A DNA stretch of 16,713 bases from Flavobacteriales bacterium (lineage in GTDB: Bacteria; Bacteroidota; Bacteroidia; Flavobacteriales_D; Sanyastnellaceae), in assembly GCA_030728235.1 (NCBI GenBank), contig JANRAA010000245.1, positions 1-16,713 of the forward strand. Direction: 5' to 3'. Under the pieces are notes generated by a model. It did not search any database. It was not told the origin of the DNA and saw nothing but the letters and a program-made list of their open reading frames with translations. Position numbers and translations under genes: made by a program. Positions 12,906-16,713 of this stretch are shown in pieces (positions within the stretch are counted from its first letter, which is position 1; each line of letters starts with the position of its first letter).

Positions 12906-14217
12906 ACTGCTGCGAGAGCACTTGACTTCTACCAATCTGATTCGTGAAAAGGCGAAAGTAATTGTGGCTTGCAGTGGCGGCGCCGATTCGATTGCGCTGG
13001 CAGACTTGCTGCATCGCCTCAATTGCAATATCGTTATCGCACATGTCAACTTCGGCCTGCGCAGCGATGCTTCCGATGCCGATGAAGCGTTTGTAAAGAA
13101 TTTCGCCTTTCAATTAAATGTCCCTTTCTTTTCAAAACGTTTCAACACACGCGCTGAAGCAACCGCTTTGGGCATAGGAATTCAAGAAACAGCACGGTTT
13201 CTTCGGTACGCTTGGTTCCATGAGCTGCTCGACGAGCTAGAAGCCGACCGCATTGCAACAGCTCACCATGAAGACGATGTGGTTGAAACATACCTTGCGC
13301 ATATCCTGCGTGGAAGCAGTCTGGGCGGATTTTCGTCGATCCCGCAGAAAAATGGTGCTGTTATCCGTCCGCTTTTGCCTTTCAAAAAAACCGACTTGCT
13401 TGACCATCTGACGAAGTTCAACATCCCCTTTAGGGAAGATGAAAGCAATGTGCAGAACTATTACACGCGCAACAAAATTCGCCTGCAACTCATTCCGATG
13501 ATGGAATCAATCAGGCCGGGATTCAAAAACAATATACTCCGACAAATCAACCTGTTCAAAGAGTTGAACCCGCTCATCAATCAGTTTCTTTCTGAGATGA
13601 CAGATGAGTTTATTGAGCCTACTGAAAATGGGTTGACCATTTCGCTCGACATGCTAACTTCTTTCCCCTACCCGCGTTTGCTGCTCAGCCACCTCTGCGC
13701 TGATTATGGCTTTCCTGCAAAACGAGTCGACGAAGTGGTGGGGTTGCTCAACTCTCAAAATGGAAAATTTCTGGCCTCCGAATCGCACCGCATAACGAAA
13801 GAACGCGGGTCGCTTGTGATCTCTATCAACCCTGAAGACGATGGCGTAAGCTATGTAATTGAGGCCGAGACCCAAGAATTCAATGGCCCGATCGACTTGG
13901 TTTTTGCCCACCACAGTGGATTCCCTGAATTGACTACCAATGCCAATGAAGCATTCATCGACTTCGAAAAATTGTCGTTCCCGCTCACGCTGCGCCGCTG
14001 GGAAGCTGGTGATCGCTTCAAACCCCTGGGCATGCATGGTTTTCAAAAACTAAGCGACTTTTTTACGCAGCAGAAAATGGGGAATGAAGAAAAACGAAAT
14101 GTGTGGATCATGGAGTCAAAGGGCGACATCGTTTGGGTGGTTGGATACCGCATCGACGACCGGTTCAAAATCTCAGAAAACACACGTAACTATTTGCATA
14201 TCTGTATTTTGAAATAA
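12898..14217 (+). CDS. tilS: tRNA(Ile)-lysidine synthetase
   Basis: TilS attaches lysine to C34 of the tRNA(Ile) with a CAU anticodon, so that it reads AUA instead of AUG; it is normally essential. The 439-aa product shows the PP-loop ATPase signature CSGGADS (25-31) near the N-terminus, the second conserved motif as HHEDDVVET (the proteobacterial form is HHxDDQxET), then HILRGSSLGGFSSIP and IRPLLPF, and a complete C-terminal domain with RRWEAGDRFKPLGM and KLSDFF. All parts of a full-length enzyme are present. The ATG at 12898 lies inside the end of pabB in another frame (8-bp overlap). Confidence 0.96.
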   Translation: MIELLREHLTSTNLIREKAKVIVACSGGADSIALADLLHRLNCNIVIAHVNFGLRSDASDADEAFVKNFAFQLNVPFFSKRFNTRAEATALGIGIQETARFLRYAWFHELLDELEADRIATAHHEDDVVETYLAHILRGSSLGGFSSIPQKNGAVIRPLLPFKKTDLLDHLTKFNIPFREDESNVQNYYTRNKIRLQLIPMMESIRPGFKNNILRQINLFKELNPLINQFLSEMTDEFIEPTENGLTISLDMLTSFPYPRLLLSHLCADYGFPAKRVDEVVGLLNSQNGKFLASESHRITKERGSLVISINPEDDGVSYVIEAETQEFNGPIDLVFAHHSGFPELTTNANEAFIDFEKLSFPLTLRRWEAGDRFKPLGMHGFQKLSDFFTQQKMGNEEKRNVWIMESKGDIVWVVGYRIDDRFKISENTRNYLHICILK

Positions 14218-14274
14218 ACTTGAAACCATTGTAAGAAAGGCTGCGTAACAATACACACCTAACTTACTTAATAC

Positions 14275-14568
14275 ATGGCCTACGCTAACCTCGCTGTGCA
14301 TGCACATGCACTCAAACTTGCCGATTTTCGGTTTACCCAAGTTGAAGTTCTAACCAGTAAATTCGATCAACGTCGACGAAATGCAGACTTGCTGCATGCT
14401 GTTTCTCTTGAAAGTCTTACCAATTTACCTGTGCTGATGTGGGTTGAAGGTATCGATTCTTGTGTTTGTATTCAAGGTCGCATCCTCGCCGTTGGCGATA
14501 GAACGATTTACCTCGATAACGACTTGAATGTGCCTACGCATAGCATTTGTCGCATCCTTTTCAATTAA
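14275..14568 (+). CDS. Small protein of unknown function, 97 aa
   Basis: I do not recognise a family. The frame fills the space between tilS (ending 57 bp before) and yhhQ (starting 25 bp after) on the same strand, which supports a real gene. No Shine-Dalgarno sequence or clear promoter box precedes the ATG. The N-terminal half is polar (a KFDQRRRNAD stretch). The C-terminal half, from about residue 50, looks like several beta strands: VLMWVEGIDSCVCIQGRIL, then RTIYLDN and THSICRILF, which would suit a small barrel, but this is only a visual impression. It has three cysteines (63, 65, 92), no signal peptide and no convincing membrane helix. Its neighbours both act in tRNA wobble-base modification, but that is only context. 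Confidence 0.7.
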   Translation: MAYANLAVHAHALKLADFRFTQVEVLTSKFDQRRRNADLLHAVSLESLTNLPVLMWVEGIDSCVCIQGRILAVGDRTIYLDNDLNVPTHSICRILFN

Positions 14569-14581
14569 GATTTAAACCAAT

Positions 14582-14589
14582 TACCTTTG
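14582..14589 (+). promoter_or_regulatory. TACCTTTG box directly before yhhQ
   Basis: An exact match to the Bacteroidota -7 consensus TAnnTTTG ends 4 bases before the GTG start of yhhQ. If used, transcription would begin at or within the first codons, giving a leaderless message. No TTG lies at a suitable -33 distance. It may be a chance match. Confidence 0.35.
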
Positions 14590-14593
14590 GGAG

Positions 14594-15304
14594 GTGGAAG
14601 CCAAAATCCTAACTCTCAAAGACAAGCAAGTAGCATTTCAGATCTATCTGTTGCTTGCAGCACTCTTTATCGCAAGTCTTATCACTTGCAATCTTATTTT
14701 TCGCAAATTTTTCTTCTGGAACCCTTTCGGGGATGGCGGTTTTACCTTCGAACAAAGTGTCGGCATTCTCCCATACCCCATTACTTTCCTGATTACCGAT
14801 TTGATTTCGGAGATCTTTGGTAGCAAGAAAGCAAACCAAGTGGTCTTTGGTGGACTCATATCCTCCATTTTTGTCCTTTTGATTATCTCGGTTGCAGGAG
14901 CTGCCCCTGCCACTGAATGGTCGCCAGTAACCGATGACCAGTACAACCATGTGTTCGGACAAACGGCGCTAGCAATAGGCGCATCGATGGCGGCATACCT
15001 CGCTGCACAATATGTCGACATACGCATCTTCCACTTCTGGAAACGCCTTACAAAAGGCAAAATGCTCTGGGTTCGCAACAATTTCTCTACAATCCTGAGT
15101 CAGTTTCTCGATACGTTTTTGGTGATCTTACTGCTATGTGTCGGAGAACAAATTCCGTGGACTTTGTTTTGGGCGCTGGTGCTCAATGGGTTCCTGTTTA
15201 AAGTAGTCATCGCCATTTTCGATACCCCGTTTTTCTATTTAGGAACTTGGTTGTGCCGAAAGCGGTTTAAATTAGCCGTTGGGCAAGAATTAACAATTGA
15301 TTAG
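14594..15304 (+). CDS. yhhQ: Queuosine precursor transporter, YhhQ (DUF165) family
   Basis: YhhQ-family inner-membrane proteins import 7-deazaguanine precursors (preQ0/preQ1) used to make queuosine in tRNA wobble positions. The 236-aa protein has about six hydrophobic segments (roughly residues 17-38, 58-72, 83-102, 122-140, 168-186 and 190-218). It carries the family signatures YPITFLITDLISEIFG (61-76) and RNNFSTILSQFLDTFLV (161-177). The only usable start that gives a complete first membrane helix is GTG at 14594: an in-frame TAA occurs at 14573, no in-frame ATG or TTG lies between, and the next in-frame ATG is at about codon 132. A GGGAGG stretch overlaps the GTG and so cannot serve it as a normal ribosome binding site. 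This family is distinct from the ECF-type QueT proteins. Substrate assignment follows the family and was not tested here. Confidence 0.88.
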   Translation: MEAKILTLKDKQVAFQIYLLLAALFIASLITCNLIFRKFFFWNPFGDGGFTFEQSVGILPYPITFLITDLISEIFGSKKANQVVFGGLISSIFVLLIISVAGAAPATEWSPVTDDQYNHVFGQTALAIGASMAAYLAAQYVDIRIFHFWKRLTKGKMLWVRNNFSTILSQFLDTFLVILLLCVGEQIPWTLFWALVLNGFLFKVVIAIFDTPFFYLGTWLCRKRFKLAVGQELTID

Positions 15305-15383
15305 GAATACAATATTCTGCGCAGTACATTTCCGCTGCAAGGTATATTAAGTGCTATTTTCGCTCTCTTAAGAACAAGAAAAT

Positions 15384-16713
15384 ATGAAGTTGAAGTTCAA
15401 AGCAATATTGGTCCTGCTGTTATCGGTTCTTTCTACCGCAGGTGCGCTAAACGCTCAAATTTATGAGCCAGTTAAATGGTCATATAAAACCTATGCTGTA
15501 GACGAAGAGACCTTTGATTTGGTTTTTGAAGCGCAGATAGATGCGGGTTGGCACGTATATTCTCAATGGTTGGAAAGCGACGAAGGCCCACTGCCTACTT
15601 GGTTTCAGTTCGACGAAAACACTTCGGTGCAGTTCAAAGATTCTGTGATGGAATGTGCTCCTCACATTGAATACGACCCGAACTTCATGATGAATTTGAG
15701 CTATTTCGAAGGCAAAACCTACTGGCGCCAGCAAGTAAAGCGTCTCAATGCCGAAAACGATACGATCAAAGGTTACCTATCGTTCATGGTGTGCGACTCT
15801 ACAAAATGCCTCCCTCCTGCTGATCTCGATTTTGTGTTTACTCTATCTTCTGCTGAAGCGATGCCTGAAGGATTTGAATACTGTCCTGCGGTAGAAAAGT
15901 CTCACAGTGAAACACCATCCGCCGAAGGCGAAGAAGAAGAAAGTGATCTATGGGTGCTATTCCTATTGGGTTTCGGTCTGGGTTTCGCAGCGCTCCTTAC
16001 ACCGTGTGTGTTCCCAATGATCCCGATGACGGTGAGTTTCTTTACGAAACAGTCGAAAACACGCGCTCAAGGAATGCGCAATGCGTTTATCTACGGCCTT
16101 TTTATAATTTTGATCTATACAGGGTTAGGACTCCTGTTGACAGCCGTTTTTGGTGTCGACATCTTGAATACGATCTCTACAGATCCGATTTTCAATATCT
16201 TCCTTTTCGCTTTGCTTGTGATTTTTGGTATCTCTTTCTTGGGTGCTTTCGAAATCACTTTGCCTTCTGCGTTGGCCAATAGGGCCGATAGAGCTTCAGA
16301 CAAAGGCGGTATCATGGGTATCTTCTTCATGGCGGCTACCCTTGCCATTGTTTCTTTCTCTTGCACCGGCCCTCTCGTTGGTACTGCGTTGGCAGGCGCC
16401 GCTACGGGCGGATATGGAGGCCCTGCTTCTATCATGTTCGGTTTTTCTTTGGCACTGGCCCTGCCTTTCATGCTCTTTTCTGCATTCCCAGGTTGGCTAA
16501 ACTCTTTGCCTTCATCAGGCGGATGGTTGAACTCTGTGAAAGTGGTTCTCGGACTTCTAGAGATTGGTTTTGCGTTCAAGTTTCTTTCCAATGCCGACCT
16601 TGTTTGGCAGGCTGGATTGCTAAAACGCGAGCTGTTTATCGCCATTTGGGTAGCCGTTTCAGCTCTCATCGCTATCTATCTTTTCGGTGGTTTGCGCTTT
16701 CCTCATGATTCAA
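15384..16713 (+). CDS. dsbD: Thiol:disulfide interchange protein DsbD-like, C-terminus cut by window edge
   Basis: DsbD passes electrons from cytoplasmic thioredoxin through the inner membrane to periplasmic partners (disulfide isomerases, cytochrome c maturation). I translated 443 codons from ATG at 15384 to the window edge without a stop. Seen in order: a signal peptide (about residues 1-24, ending ALNA before QIYEP); a periplasmic N-terminal domain with the redox pair CDSTKC (Cys137, Cys142) followed by LPP; an acidic linker (EGEEEESD, 181-188); and the transmembrane electron-transfer domain with Cys208 in TPCVFPMIPM and Cys327 in FSCTGPLVG, the two cysteines expected in opposing helices. 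The C-terminal thioredoxin-like domain should lie beyond the window. It begins 79 bp after yhhQ; only weak promoter-like matches occur in between (TACATTTC at 15325-15332). Confidence 0.93.
   Translation, partial: MKLKFKAILVLLLSVLSTAGALNAQIYEPVKWSYKTYAVDEETFDLVFEAQIDAGWHVYSQWLESDEGPLPTWFQFDENTSVQFKDSVMECAPHIEYDPNFMMNLSYFEGKTYWRQQVKRLNAENDTIKGYLSFMVCDSTKCLPPADLDFVFTLSSAEAMPEGFEYCPAVEKSHSETPSAEGEEEESDLWVLFLLGFGLGFAALLTPCVFPMIPMTVSFFTKQSKTRAQGMRNAFIYGLFIILIYTGLGLLLTAVFGVDILNTISTDPIFNIFLFALLVIFGISFLGAFEITLPSALANRADRASDKGGIMGIFFMAATLAIVSFSCTGPLVGTALAGAATGGYGGPASIMFGFSLALALPFMLFSAFPGWLNSLPSSGGWLNSVKVVLGLLEIGFAFKFLSNADLVWQAGLLKRELFIAIWVAVSALIAIYLFGGLRFPHDS

Noticed and set aside
12105..13049. Long 314-codon open frame on the minus strand opposite pabB and tilS
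   Set aside because: It spans the junction of two well-supported plus-strand genes, its protein is Arg/His/Phe-rich with no recognisable motif, and it looks like an antisense shadow.
14218..14593. Possible preQ1 riboswitch near yhhQ
   Set aside because: I looked for the compact preQ1 aptamer pattern before the 97-aa gene and before yhhQ and saw neither its stem nor its A-rich tail; the gap before yhhQ is only 25 bp.
15317..15324. Palindrome CTGCGCAG before dsbD
   Set aside because: Eight bases is too short to call an operator without conservation or a second copy.
16115..16669. 184-codon minus-strand open frame opposite dsbD
   Set aside because: Shadow of the DsbD membrane domain; the plus-strand frame has a signal peptide, paired cysteines and the family motifs.
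1..16713. Mobile elements, CRISPR arrays, toxin-antitoxin or defence genes
   Set aside because: No transposase, integrase, nuclease or repeat-spacer pattern is visible; all long frames are accounted for by core metabolic, transport or tRNA-modification genes.

Overview
The window looks like chromosomal DNA from a member of the Bacteroidota, most likely a Flavobacteriales-type organism. The evidence is the protein sequences (a ferrochelatase with an internal cysteine block, a patched-like RND transporter, a DsbD with a short N-terminal domain), several TAnnTTTG promoter boxes of the kind used by the Bacteroidota primary sigma factor, and the weakness or absence of Shine-Dalgarno sequences. The genus cannot be fixed from the sequence alone. 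Coding density is high: every long stretch is a gene, and the largest gap is about 213 bp (11502-11714). I see no insertion sequences, CRISPR arrays, rRNA or tRNA genes, phage genes or signs of recent transfer.

Left half (1-8932, minus strand). Reading in transcription direction from 8932 there is an MMPL/RND transporter, then rfbA (glucose-1-phosphate thymidylyltransferase), a short-chain-type polyprenyl diphosphate synthase and a 123-residue protein of unknown function. These four are tightly packed (a 9-bp gap, then two ATGA start/stop overlaps) and look like one operon. A TAACTTTG box at 4016-4023 then begins a second unit, sucA-sucB, encoding E1 and E2 of the 2-oxoglutarate dehydrogenase complex. 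sucB runs off the window with perhaps only its last few residues missing.

Right half (9049-16713, plus strand). Diverging from the transporter is lpd, the E3 dihydrolipoamide dehydrogenase that the SucA/SucB complex needs, followed 35 bp later by hemH (ferrochelatase). A perfect 9-bp inverted repeat overlaps the hemH stop. After the 213-bp gap come pabB (aminodeoxychorismate synthase component I) and tilS (tRNA(Ile)-lysidine synthetase), overlapping by 8 bp. An unrecognised 97-residue protein, a YhhQ-family queuosine-precursor transporter with a GTG start, and a dsbD-type thiol:disulfide interchange protein cut off by the window end complete the region.

Overall this is a core-metabolism region: TCA cycle, haem, folate, tRNA wobble modification, isoprenoid and nucleotide-sugar synthesis, and envelope redox. 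I did not find a convincing new multi-gene system. The points most worth a second look are the internal four-cysteine block in ferrochelatase, the loss of the intramembrane Asp in only one half of the RND transporter, the two unrecognised small proteins (123 and 97 aa), and the promoter box placed almost on top of the yhhQ start codon.
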